64,000 bases of DNA from the NCBI GenBank assembly GCA_045504435.1, contig JBEULC010000001.1:62001-126000 (forward strand), given 5' to 3'. Source of the stretch: JBEULC01 sp045504435 (GTDB lineage Bacteria; Pseudomonadota; Alphaproteobacteria; WRAU01; Hepatincolaceae). Position numbers and translations under genes: made by a program. The notes beneath the pieces are model-generated. The model worked only from the letters and a program-made list of their open reading frames with translations, made no database searches and was not told the origin of the DNA. Of the stretch, positions 45,473 to 54,613 are shown piece by piece. How positions within the stretch are numbered: the first letter of the stretch is position 1; the number at the start of each line of letters is the position of its first letter.

Positions 45473-47893
45473 ATGAGCAAATTAAAAAATTTAGAAAAAA
45501 TTTTTAAAGAATTTTTTTTATCTCAATACTTTAGCTATAAATTTGTATTATTAAGCGCATTTGCAGGTCATCCTACAGATACTCAGAAAGATTTTAACGA
45601 TAACTTTCTTAACCTTCACAGTAAAGATGATAGAGAAGCCTTACAAACATTAGAAAATTTAGTAAAAAAGCGTCGTTTAAAGGAAAAAATTCAAGGCAGT
45701 AGTCTCCGCCATAAGGAGAATAAAAATAAACTCACCTCTCCTAATGCAGGGTTAGGTTTCTTAAATAGAAATCCAGATCTTAAAGCCCAATCAGAAAGTT
45801 ATCTTAATACTATTAAAAATAAAAAAGAAGGTGGTGGCATTTTATCAGGATCGTTAGTTATTATTGGCCTAACTATCTTTTTAGTTATAAGCTTTATGGC
45901 TTTTGCTGGATATTATATAAATAACCAAAATCCTTTAATTCCAGTTATTAGGGCTTTAGATCAAAATTTTTCTATGACTGTGCTTGATAAAAAAAATGCT
46001 AAAATCTTCGAGATGGCAAGCAGAGGTCAAGGTAAAGGTCAAGGTAAGGTGATTTTTCAAGAGTTGCCCTCCTCTGTAATTAATTCTTTTGTAGCTTTTC
46101 ATGGGGTTTTAGAGCAAAGATCTGAGGGCCAAAAAGTGGCTGAAAATAAAGCAGCCGGTATCCCCTCTTATGAAGGTTTTTTTAAAAAAACCTTAAGAAT
46201 AATTAGTCATCAATTTAAAAAAATTCTTCCTGAAAAATCTAGCACAACTGATCCAAAGGCTATAGAAGATCAAGCAGTTTTAGCCAATAATGAGGTTATT
46301 GCCCCCCCTCCGCCATTGACTTCTATATTAGGCCAAAATAAAAAAAGTTCTGGTAAAGAAAATTATTTCTATCCAGGTTGCAAAGCGTATAAAGATATAT
46401 CAGAATTTGGTCAATATGGCTGTAAATTTTCATATTCGAGCTTTTTGATAAACAATTTATCTAAAGTTACAGTGGAAGTTCCTAGTTCTTACGTAGTTTC
46501 TTTAATTAATAAATCAGATATGCTAAAAAACTATTTACTTATTGATTGGATTCAAACTAATTTACCTATTGAGAGATTCTTAGAAATATATTTTAATTAC
46601 GTATATTTTGGTGATACAGTAATTGGCTTAACTTTAGCTTCTGAGAGATATTTTGGGGTTCCTACTTATGAGTTAAATTTATCTCAATCTGTATTTTTAA
46701 TGAAAAAGATTTATGATAATAATAAAATTATCTACCCTTCTACTCAAGCCCTTACTACTCGTCAAATCCTTGAACAATTGGTTATAAATGGCATAATTAA
46801 TAACGATGATTTAGAGCAGCTTGAGAATGAAATTCAGCAAATTATTATTCCTGCTGAACCATCAATGTTCGCGCTTTACATTAAAGATATTTTTGATAAA
46901 GGCTATCCTTATTTAAAATTTGTCCCCTATGTCTTAACAAGAACTACATTTGTATCATCGGTACAAAGTTCTGCTATGTCTGTGGTTTCAGGTAATTTAA
47001 ACCGTAACAATATTCCTAATGCATCAGTAATTGTAATAGAGAATAACACTATATTGGCCGCTTTAACTATGGGTTTAGAAGAAGGTAGAAGCGTTTTTTA
47101 CCCGGTTTATCCTAATATAAACGCCTATCAAAGTTTGAAACCTTTCTTATATTCAGCTTTATTGGGTAATAAGAAGGATTTTTCAAGTATTTTGCTAAAT
47201 AATAAATACCAAAATTTAATTTTTTCTTATTCTAAATTAGCCAATCAAGACGCTAGCAGATTGCAAACTAATAACACCAACAGATCCAAAATGGATGTTG
47301 CCTTATTAACCAGAACTGATCTAGATGTAGTGCCTGAATCTTTAAGATTAATGTTTGCGCAACAATTATTTGAGCTTGAGAGAAATTTTATGAAAAATTT
47401 ATCTTTAACTGATTATAACAAGGCTTTAGGAGTAATTTTTCCAGGATTTAAACAAAATAATCTTGATACCTTACTTTATAATAAAAATAAAATTTCTTTC
47501 AAAGATATGGTAAAAGCTTATAATTCTATTGGCCAAAAGGGCAAAATTACAGATTTTAAATACATAACCTTCATCAACGAGGATATGATAAAAACTGAGG
47601 GCAATAATGGAAACTCTATCCAACAAAATTTTATTAAAGTTTTAGCTCCCTTATTTTTCTCTCAGATTAAATATACGGCTGTTAAAGAAGATTTTTACAG
47701 TATAGTGGATTACAATTCTGCTTACGCTTTTTCTAAAAACTACACGGTGGGTGTATGGTTTGGTGATTTAAATAATAATAATAATATTACTGACCCTGTT
47801 CCAGATTATTCAGTTTTATTAGAAAAAGTTATTAAAGATTTAATTACTATAATTCCTTTTAATCCTGCTTTAGAAGGAAATCAAAACAGGTAA
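45473..47893 (+). CDS. Class A penicillin-binding-protein homologue lacking catalytic motifs
   Basis: 806 residues. A cytoplasmic N-terminus (1-122) precedes one membrane helix (about 123-148). The C-terminal part of a GT51 glycosyltransferase is recognisable at about 366-440 (ERFLEIYFNYVYFGDTVIGL, ERYFGVPTYELNLSQSVFL), but the EDRxFxxHxG and GGSTITQQ motifs with the catalytic Glu are missing. A transpeptidase-like domain follows (about 495-790). Where relatives have PGSSFKPF it reads AYQSLKPF, so the nucleophilic Ser is Gln553. The KTG motif before GVWFGD (760-765) is VDYNSA. The frame is intact and long, which argues for a structural or regulatory role. Confidence 0.8.
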   Translation: MSKLKNLEKIFKEFFLSQYFSYKFVLLSAFAGHPTDTQKDFNDNFLNLHSKDDREALQTLENLVKKRRLKEKIQGSSLRHKENKNKLTSPNAGLGFLNRNPDLKAQSESYLNTIKNKKEGGGILSGSLVIIGLTIFLVISFMAFAGYYINNQNPLIPVIRALDQNFSMTVLDKKNAKIFEMASRGQGKGQGKVIFQELPSSVINSFVAFHGVLEQRSEGQKVAENKAAGIPSYEGFFKKTLRIISHQFKKILPEKSSTTDPKAIEDQAVLANNEVIAPPPPLTSILGQNKKSSGKENYFYPGCKAYKDISEFGQYGCKFSYSSFLINNLSKVTVEVPSSYVVSLINKSDMLKNYLLIDWIQTNLPIERFLEIYFNYVYFGDTVIGLTLASERYFGVPTYELNLSQSVFLMKKIYDNNKIIYPSTQALTTRQILEQLVINGIINNDDLEQLENEIQQIIIPAEPSMFALYIKDIFDKGYPYLKFVPYVLTRTTFVSSVQSSAMSVVSGNLNRNNIPNASVIVIENNTILAALTMGLEEGRSVFYPVYPNINAYQSLKPFLYSALLGNKKDFSSILLNNKYQNLIFSYSKLANQDASRLQTNNTNRSKMDVALLTRTDLDVVPESLRLMFAQQLFELERNFMKNLSLTDYNKALGVIFPGFKQNNLDTLLYNKNKISFKDMVKAYNSIGQKGKITDFKYITFINEDMIKTEGNNGNSIQQNFIKVLAPLFFSQIKYTAVKEDFYSIVDYNSAYAFSKNYTVGVWFGDLNNNNNITDPVPDYSVLLEKVIKDLITIIPFNPALEGNQNR

Positions 47894-47920
47894 GTAGGGA
47901 GAATATGGAACTTTAATTTA

Positions 47921-48754
47921 ATGAATAATGTAAATAGTAGTTTATCTTTGATTTCTCTTTTAGGAATTGTAGGAGATAAAATCCCTTTAGGTGTTTTTCA
48001 ACCTTTTTTGGATAAATCCATGCGAATTATGCAGCAAAAACATCCTAGAATATTTGATAGGTTATCAAGCGTTGAAGAAAGTAGTTTTGCTACTTCCCCT
48101 ACTCATAATATGTATAATAAATTTACTGCTGATCAAGATTTTATCAAAAGAACCGATAATCAAAGCGAAGATGGTGTTAACTTTAAGCCTTATTCTCAAA
48201 ACTATGCCCAAAGCTACCATAAAGAATTAGATTTTATTATAGATGCTACTGATTTGCCTTTTGTTTTTTATTTAAAACCCAGCGTCATCGCTCCGGTTTT
48301 AAAGGCTATAAAAAGGTCAGATATTCCCCTTACTACGGCTACTATTAGGGGAGAATTAAAAAATTTACTTAATTTATTTGAAGGCACTTTAGACGGTGAT
48401 GCAGCTTTCTTTTCTAAGGTGCTTACCATTGAAGGTTCTACAGCAGCAGTGGTTGCCTTAAGAAATGCAATCGATGGAGAGGATATGGATATTATCAAAG
48501 ATTTATCTGATATTTTTAAGCCATTTAATAAAGTAGCGCAAAAATTTCTCAATTTCACATTTAAGCGCTATAATCATTATCAAAATACTTTAGAAAAAAT
48601 TGTGACTCATATTAATTATAATACTAACCAGCTTATTAATGAGCACGCCTTAAACTTTAATGAAATTTATGAAGAATTAGACGAAATTAAACAAACTTTA
48701 AATAAAATAAATAAAGAACAAATTCGTAAAAAATCTGATTATTCTAAAGCATAG
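47921..48754 (+). CDS. ubiT: Ubiquinone biosynthesis accessory factor UbiT (SCP2 domain)
   Basis: 277 residues. The central part (about 100-200) matches the SCP2-like lipid-binding domain of UbiT: FVFYLKPSVIAPVLKAI, TIRGELKNLLNLFEG, DGDAAFFSKVLTIEGSTAAV. UbiT binds lipids and works with UbiU-UbiV in oxygen-independent ubiquinone synthesis. The C-terminal ~75 residues form a predicted coiled coil and make it longer than the E. coli protein (about 175). Identification rests on the domain and on its position just before ubiU and ubiV. Confidence 0.82.
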   Translation: MNNVNSSLSLISLLGIVGDKIPLGVFQPFLDKSMRIMQQKHPRIFDRLSSVEESSFATSPTHNMYNKFTADQDFIKRTDNQSEDGVNFKPYSQNYAQSYHKELDFIIDATDLPFVFYLKPSVIAPVLKAIKRSDIPLTTATIRGELKNLLNLFEGTLDGDAAFFSKVLTIEGSTAAVVALRNAIDGEDMDIIKDLSDIFKPFNKVAQKFLNFTFKRYNHYQNTLEKIVTHINYNTNQLINEHALNFNEIYEELDEIKQTLNKINKEQIRKKSDYSKA

Positions 48755-48786
48755 AATAAACCTATGTCATAACCAAGGATTGCACT

Positions 48787-49782
48787 ATGAAAAATGAAAA
48801 AAAATTAGAAATTATTTGCCCAGCAGGCACTCCGGCAGCGCTGCAAGTAGCTGTAAAAGCAGGGGCAGATACTATTTATTGTGGTTTTAGAAATGAAACT
48901 AATGCGCGTAATTTTCCAGGCTTAAATTTTTCTAAGCAAGAACTTAAAGAAGGTATACAGTACGCTAAAGATCACGGCAAAAAGGTTTTAGTAGCAATTA
49001 ATACCTATCCAGCCGCTGGTAAGGTAGATTTATGGCATAGATCAGTAGATGATGCTTATGAATGCGGAGCTCATGCCCTTATTTTGGCTGATATGGGGCT
49101 ATTAGACTATGCTTATAAAAATCATCCAGATCAAAGACGCCATTTATCTGTGCAGGCTACTGCTTCTTCTATTGAAGCAATTAATTATTTTATTAACCAA
49201 TATAAAGTAAGTAGAGTAGTTTTACCCCGTGTACTAACATTAAGGCAAATCAGACAATATAAAGAAAAAACTAATGCAGAAATAGAAGTCTTTGTTTATG
49301 GTGGGCTATGTGTAATGGCTGAAGGCAAATGCTCTTTATCTTCTTATATTACGGGAAAATCTCCTAATAAAAACGGCGTCTGCTCCCCCGCAGAATTTGT
49401 AGAATATGAAGATAAAGGAAGAAAACTTATAAGCAAGCTCAATGGCACGGTAATTAATACTTTTAAAAAAGAAGAATCCCCAGGATATCCCACTATTTGC
49501 AAGGGAAGATTTCAAGCTGAAGGTGATACATCTTATTTATTTGAGGAGCCTAGCTCATTAAGCATTATCAATATGTTGCCAGAATTATTAGATGCTGGGG
49601 TTTCCGCTTTAAAAATTGAAGGAAGACAACGTGGTAAAGCATATGTAGAAAGCGTGGTAAAATTATTTAGAGACGCGGTGGATAAAGTAAATAATGGCGA
49701 ATCCTATGATCCTAGCGCATTATTAGGTTTATCTGAAGGTAATTCTAATACTTCTGGGGCTTATGTACGTAAATGGATGTAA
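48787..49782 (+). CDS. ubiU: Ubiquinone hydroxylase subunit UbiU (U32 family, 4Fe-4S)
   Basis: 331 residues, U32-peptidase fold. The four iron-sulfur cysteines of UbiU are in place: Cys175 (YGGLCVMAEG), Cys182 (KCSLSSY), Cys199 (NGVCSPAE) and Cys238 (TICKGRF). N-terminal CPAGTPAALQVAVKAGADT is the family start. With UbiV it hydroxylates the ubiquinone ring without O2, using prephenate as oxygen donor in E. coli. 32 bases after ubiT. Confidence 0.93.
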   Translation: MKNEKKLEIICPAGTPAALQVAVKAGADTIYCGFRNETNARNFPGLNFSKQELKEGIQYAKDHGKKVLVAINTYPAAGKVDLWHRSVDDAYECGAHALILADMGLLDYAYKNHPDQRRHLSVQATASSIEAINYFINQYKVSRVVLPRVLTLRQIRQYKEKTNAEIEVFVYGGLCVMAEGKCSLSSYITGKSPNKNGVCSPAEFVEYEDKGRKLISKLNGTVINTFKKEESPGYPTICKGRFQAEGDTSYLFEEPSSLSIINMLPELLDAGVSALKIEGRQRGKAYVESVVKLFRDAVDKVNNGESYDPSALLGLSEGNSNTSGAYVRKWM

Positions 49783-49937
49783 TAAAGATTCAGACGAAAT
49801 AAAGTTAGAAATAAAGATAATATAAGGTGAAGGCCATAGTATGTTATTAACTTTGGCTTTCTATTTAGCTTTTACCCTAGTTATTAGCGTATAATAATCT
49901 TATATAAATAATTATCAATCATAATTATAAGGTAATA

Positions 49938-50945
49938 ATGTCTGATTCCACAATATCTAACTCTGATCAATTTAATCTTTTAAAGACTTCTGCTTCTTGG
50001 TCTAAACCGACTGAAGCTTATAAACTTACTTTAGGGCCTTGCCTATTTAATTGGAAAGTGAATGACTGGAGAGATTTTTATTATAACATTGCTGAAAATA
50101 GTGAAGTTGATGAAGTATACATTGGGGAAGTAGTCTGCCAAAAAAGGTATCCATTTTTTGAAGTAGCTATGAATGATGTGGTAGATAGACTAATCTCCTG
50201 CGGTAAAAGAGTACATTTTTCAACTTTCTCTTTGATTTTAGGAGAATTGGAGATGTCAATTTGTAAAAAACTTATAGAGCAAACTACTCAAGAAGCTTCT
50301 GGCTTAACCAAACAAAGCTCTATGATTGAAGTTAATGATGTGGGATTATTGGGATTATTTGGTGATCATCCTTATATTATAGGGCCCACAATTAATGTGT
50401 ATAATGAAGATACGGTAGAGACTTTAAGGAAGCAAGGGGCTCAAAGATTTTGTTTTCCTTATGAAATTGATAAAGAATCATTAAATATTATGGCACAAAA
50501 CCCTTATATTGAAAAAGAAGTTTTTGCTTTTGGTAGAATGCCTTTGGCCATTGCTGCTAGATGTTATCATGCCAGAATTCATGGTACTACTAAAGATGAT
50601 TGTAGGTATGTATGCGAAAAAGATTATAACGGTAAGGCTATAACCACTTTAACGGATGAAAACTTTCTAACCGTTAACGGTACCCAAACCATGTCTTTTA
50701 CTTATGTAAATCTAATTAATGAGCTACAGGATTTATTAAGTATGGGAGTTAATATTTTTAGAATATCCCCACATTTTATGGATATAGTAGGCATACTTGC
50801 ATTATTTAAACAAGTACTAGATAAAAAAATTGATAGCAAAGAGGGCTTTATTAAAATTAACGCCTTAATGCCTTTACAAAGCAAATTTTCTAATGGATTT
50901 TATTATGGTGAAGCAGGTCGTAATTTAAAAGGGCAAGGCGAGTAA
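49938..50945 (+). CDS. ubiV: Ubiquinone hydroxylase subunit UbiV (U32 family, 4Fe-4S)
   Basis: 335 residues. Cluster cysteines: Cys67 (GEVVCQKRYP), Cys209 (AARCYHAR), Cys222 and Cys226 (DDCRYVC), the spacing known for UbiV. Begins with LTLGPCLFNW, the usual UbiV N-terminus, after a 25-residue extension. 155 bases separate it from ubiU, and a weak hairpin lies in the gap, so ubiV may have separate expression. Completes the ubiTUV set. Confidence 0.93.
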   Translation: MSDSTISNSDQFNLLKTSASWSKPTEAYKLTLGPCLFNWKVNDWRDFYYNIAENSEVDEVYIGEVVCQKRYPFFEVAMNDVVDRLISCGKRVHFSTFSLILGELEMSICKKLIEQTTQEASGLTKQSSMIEVNDVGLLGLFGDHPYIIGPTINVYNEDTVETLRKQGAQRFCFPYEIDKESLNIMAQNPYIEKEVFAFGRMPLAIAARCYHARIHGTTKDDCRYVCEKDYNGKAITTLTDENFLTVNGTQTMSFTYVNLINELQDLLSMGVNIFRISPHFMDIVGILALFKQVLDKKIDSKEGFIKINALMPLQSKFSNGFYYGEAGRNLKGQGE

Positions 50946-51106
50946 GGAAAACGTTAATAAATTACAACAAGTTAAATTAAATAGCGCAAATCATTTTGAT
51001 AATTTTATTAAATTTTTAGGTGATTTTATTAACACTTTTGCAAGATTAAATTTATACTTACGCATAGGTTTATATTATTAAATATAAATACTATAGTGCT
51101 TATTAA

Positions 51107-51194
51107 GGAGAAGTGGCCGAGTGGCTGAAGGCGCACGATTGGAAATCGTGTATAGGGCAACCTATCGGGGGTTCGAATCCCCCTTTCTCCGCCA
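51107..51194 (+). tRNA. tRNA-Ser (GGA anticodon)
   Basis: 88-base class II tRNA with encoded GCCA end. Anticodon stem CACGA/TCGTG; loop TTGGAAA gives GGA at 51141-51143. A long variable arm (TATAGGGCAACCTATC) and T-arm GGTTCGAATCC are clear. It marks the left border of the accessory region with the pilus operon. Confidence 0.97.
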
Positions 51195-52617
51195 TTATAT
51201 TTTTTTCACTATCATTAATTTGTAGTTAGCAACCTTAAAATGCAAAATTACTAAAATTAAAATAGCAAAAAATAGTGATAATTATATAAATAAAAGACTA
51301 AAACACTTAAAATTATATAAATCAAAATTAATAATTTAAAAGATTAAGTCATTAAGATTTAGTCTTTTTTATTTCAGGCCACTAAATTCATCAACAAAAA
51401 TTCAATTCTTTAATACTTTAAAAGTGAGTAAAGAGGCTAATAATTAGCCCTAATATGAACATATTTTAAAAGATTCTAATAAATTATCTATGTTTTTAAT
51501 AGTGCAATAATTAATACATTTAAATTATGTAAAAATGATTAATATATGAGACATTTTATTATTATAATAGAGAAAATTTCATTCCATTTCTAATCAATTA
51601 AATAGAATAATATTTCCTTTTTAAATAGTTAAATAGAAAATTAATTATAAGCTTTGGGTTGCTTTACTTAGAGTCATTCTTTTCCCAAAAACATTTATCA
51701 TTTAATTTTATCTTAATTTTTATTTTTTATTAGGAAAACAATTTGTATTACTATAAGCTAAAGGCGCAGATAATCTATATATAGCGGGCACATAACCGCA
51801 CTTTCTATTAAGTAAAGCCTTGCTTTATTGCCAAAGGTGGTACAGGCAATACTACAGAGTTTTTTTCTTTATATTTTTTTTCAATTTGTTAATATCTATG
51901 TTTTTATTTTACCCACTTAATTTATTTAATACCTATCCTAAGAGCTAAGACAATTTAATGTTGCTATAAAATTTTTTATTAAAAAGTTAATTATAAGTTT
52001 TAGGTAAAGTAGCATTAAGATAAATATTATTAAACTACAGTAGATAAAAGTAAGATTTGTAAATTGTTTAATTAATTGTGATACATTTTTGTTATTTTCT
52101 TCGCTATTATTCTTAGAAGATTCTTTACAGATTTATCCATAATAGGGATTTTTATGGCTTTAATTTAGCTGATTAGGTCTATATAAGGGATTTATAAATT
52201 TTCATAAAATATTTATAAATCCTTAAACCCTACTAAAACCAGCAAGTGTTTACAATCTTAAATTGCCGAAATGTCACCTTATATTATAACAGTTGTTTTT
52301 TGTAAATTTTATGTTACCATCCTTGTTATACAACCTATAGATGCAAATTAGATTGGATACTATTTAGATTGAATACTATAAATAAGCACAAAAATAATTG
52401 TAATAAATTAACCCCAACTTATTTTAAGGTTTAATTTTTAAGACAATTTTCTTTATCCTTTAGAATAACTCTTGCTAATTAAAAAACTTAGTTTAGAGCT
52501 TTAAGAAAAAATTTCCTATACATAAATTATAGGATTTCAAGTTAGAGTTTGATCTATTTTTCAATTTATAGTTGTAACACATAAGAGATATAACAGTTTT
52601 TATTAAGGATTTTTATC
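51195..52617. other. 1.4-kb gene-less stretch between tRNA-Ser and the pilus operon
   Basis: Very AT-rich, no intact gene. A partial inverted repeat (AAAAGACTAAA near 51293 with TTTAGTCTTTT near 51356) may be a terminator. Around 51765-51880 short protein-like stretches on both strands (for example YIAGT then HFLLSKALLYCQRWYRQYY) hint at a decayed gene. The right part, 52348-52379, holds a tandem repeat and presumably the pilus promoter. I saw no copy of the tRNA 3' end that would mark an attachment site. Confidence 0.5.
52348..52379. repeat. 16-bp tandem repeat upstream of the pilus operon
   Basis: TTAGATTGGATACTAT followed directly by TTAGATTGAATACTAT (one mismatch), 239 bases before the first pilin start. 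Two turns of helix between equivalent positions are approached (16 bp), so a dimeric regulator or a promoter duplication is conceivable. Confidence 0.85.
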
Positions 52618-53118
52618 ATGAAAAAAAGTTTCATTGCTTTGCTCTCTTTTTTTAGTTTATTTATTATTTCTTTTAATTTACAAGCTGCAACTAGTACCCA
52701 AATTGCTAACCAAACTGCAATATTAAGAGGATTGTTAATAATCAACAAAACTGCAGACTTAAATTTTGCTACTTTATTATTCTCTAAAGCATCAGGTACC
52801 ACTTTATTAACTGTACCCCCTACAGGCGCAGCTACTGTTACAAATGGTGGACAAATAGTGGGAACTCCAGTACCTGCAGCTTTTAGCTTTACAGGAGATA
52901 ACAATTTAGTAGTTACTTTAACTGTTACTGGCACAACCTTAATTCCAGGTGGCGGCGGTACAGCGCTAGCTGTACCGACTTATACTTTATCCCAAGGCTC
53001 AGTAACTTTAAACTCTTCAGGTGCCGGAGCAACTACAGTGGGTGCCGCTTTATCGGTTCCTAGTAGTGCTGTCGCTGATACTTACACAGGAACCTTAACT
53101 TTAACTGCTAATTATTAA
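52618..53118 (+). CDS. DUF4402 pilin subunit 1
   Basis: 166 residues. Cleavable signal peptide (about 1-23, ending LQAA). The DUF4402 pattern is clear: INKTADLNFATLLFSKASGT near the start, AAFSFTGDNN in the middle, and a C-terminal strand YTGTLTLTANY with a terminal Tyr. DUF4402 proteins are the structural subunits of alternative chaperone-usher pili; the C-terminal strand is expected to pair with the chaperone. AAGGA lies 9 bases before the ATG. As the first and best-conserved copy it is the likely major subunit. Confidence 0.88.
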   Translation: MKKSFIALLSFFSLFIISFNLQAATSTQIANQTAILRGLLIINKTADLNFATLLFSKASGTTLLTVPPTGAATVTNGGQIVGTPVPAAFSFTGDNNLVVTLTVTGTTLIPGGGGTALAVPTYTLSQGSVTLNSSGAGATTVGAALSVPSSAVADTYTGTLTLTANY

Positions 53119-53139
53119 AAATAATACAGGAAATAAAAA

Positions 53140-53565
53140 TTGTAATTTTACGGCCACTATAAGTGCTATTTTATAAAGCCTGGTGTTTATAATAAAACTG
53201 CAGATCTTGATTTTGGTACTATTTAGTTATTTAAAACCTCGGGTTTTATTACTGTAGTTACTTTGCTTCCTTCAGTTAGCTCTGCTATAGGGGTAAATTG
53301 GCACAGGTGTTACGGCCAAATTTGGATTAGCTAGAGATGTCTATATATGTTGTGAGCATTACTAGCTACACCATTAATGTAGTTCCTGTTGGAGGGGTAA
53401 TGCTTAAACGGCTCCTATATCCCTCTTTTTTTGCCATAATTGTAGCATTACATGCTAGGGGGCGGATAATATGATTATTGGTTCTAATTTACCTATAGCT
53501 GCTAAAGCAACCACCTATAACTTTACTTATCAGTTATTAATAATAGCTAATTTCTACTTGAAAAA
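53140..53565 (+). pseudogene. Decayed DUF4402 pilin copy
   Basis: Between pilins 1 and 2. The frame at 53191 reads NKTADLDFGTI, the DUF4402 hallmark, then stops at TAG (53224-53226). Downstream, related segments lie in other frames: VTLLPSVSSAIGV, then IGTGVTAKFGLARDV, then VSITSYTINVVPVGG, then GSNLPIAAKATTYNFTYQ near the end. These match, in order, the domains of intact neighbours. At least two frameshifts and one internal stop; no usable start. Confidence 0.8.
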
Positions 53566-53589
53566 TAAATAATTCAGGAAATACTTCTA

Positions 53590-53970
53590 ATGAAAAAAAT
53601 ATTAATTAGTCTGCTACTTTTAATTAGTATGATCATACTGCTAAATAAAGCCCAAGCTCTTACTACTAAAGCTAAGTCCAATCAACTTATTATTCTTAAA
53701 GATTTGATAACTATTGCAGTTATCTGGGATATAATTTTGGGCAGTTTAGCATATAACCGCTCCCAAGTTAGCGCACTTACTTTAGCCAGAATAGCCTCTA
53801 ATATAAATGTGGTAAGTATTACAGGTGCTACCCCGAGCTCTTTGAACCTCAAAGGAGATATAGGTACTGCCTCAGTAATTAATCATACTTTCGTTGCAAC
53901 TTTAACTGTAACACCCTATGCTCCTTTGAGCAGTTATACAGATAATGGAACATTCAAGATAAATTATTAA
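53590..53970 (+). CDS. Shortened DUF4402-like pilin (possibly degenerating)
   Basis: 126 residues against about 167 in its neighbours. Signal peptide (about 1-23, ending AQA) and the first half align with pilin 1 (LIILKDLITIAVIWD, LNLKGDIGTA), but about 45 residues in the middle are missing. It ends YTDNGTFKINY, keeping the terminal Tyr. The hallmark KTADLDFGT is replaced by IAVIWDIILGS. It may be a minor subunit or on the way to a pseudogene. 10 bases before the next pilin. Confidence 0.6.
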   Translation: MKKILISLLLLISMIILLNKAQALTTKAKSNQLIILKDLITIAVIWDIILGSLAYNRSQVSALTLARIASNINVVSITGATPSSLNLKGDIGTASVINHTFVATLTVTPYAPLSSYTDNGTFKINY

Positions 53971-53980
53971 GATAAAAATA

Positions 53981-54496
53981 ATGAATAAGAAATTAAATAT
54001 CTTTAGAATTTTATTAATCGCCTTTTTAATGATTCTAGGGAGTTTATTAATTAGTTTAGATCGTATAAAAGCTGAGACAATTTCTGCCATGGCTAACCAA
54101 ACTATATTATTAAAATATTTAGTTGAAATGACTAAAATTGGAGATATGAGTTTTTCTTCAGTGTTATTTTCTACAGTTAATACCACTGTGGTTACTCTTT
54201 CTTCTGAAGGTAGTGTTAGCATAAATAATGGGCGATTAAGTGGAGGGGGATCAACTCCTGCCATCTTTACATTGACAGGGGAGGCAAGTTCAGCCATCAG
54301 CCTAACGGCCTCTGGAACAAACTTATCTGCCTCCTCAGGTAGGGGCTATTTAACAACTACTTATCTAATTGATCCTGTGATAATTTTATCTTCTTCAGGA
54401 TCAGCTACGATTAAAGTAGGAGCGAGTTTAAGAATTCCCCCTACAAGTATAAGAGGGGCTTACTCAGGTAGGCTCACTGTGGGAGCTCATTATTAA
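53981..54496 (+). CDS. DUF4402 pilin subunit 3
   Basis: 171 residues with a signal peptide (about 1-28). Follows the DUF4402 plan: MTKIGDMSFSSVLFSTVNTT, then TPAIFTLTGEASSAISLTASGT, and C-terminal GAYSGRLTVGAHY. The first hallmark is looser than in subunit 1. It starts 10 bases after the shortened copy and is separated by 117 bases from the next, where a promoter or processing site could lie. Confidence 0.8.
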   Translation: MNKKLNIFRILLIAFLMILGSLLISLDRIKAETISAMANQTILLKYLVEMTKIGDMSFSSVLFSTVNTTVVTLSSEGSVSINNGRLSGGGSTPAIFTLTGEASSAISLTASGTNLSASSGRGYLTTTYLIDPVIILSSSGSATIKVGASLRIPPTSIRGAYSGRLTVGAHY

Positions 54497-54613
54497 TAGC
54501 CCTTTGGTAAAAGTAGCTGCCCTTGGTAGCTACAAGCGTTTATATAACTTGGCAAAAGCACCTAATATAATTTTTATAATCAAATTAAATATTATATAAA
54601 TGAAATTAACATA

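Noticed and set aside
48268..48558. Minus-strand 96-codon frame inside ubiT
   Set aside because: It lies opposite a conserved SCP2 domain and has no independent support.
49840..49893. 17-codon hydrophobic peptide between ubiU and ubiV
   Set aside because: It has no clear ribosome-binding site and overlaps a weak hairpin; chance is the better explanation.
51195..52617. tRNA-derived attachment repeat marking a mobile island
   Set aside because: No second copy of the tRNA-Ser 3' end was found in the window and no integrase gene is present.
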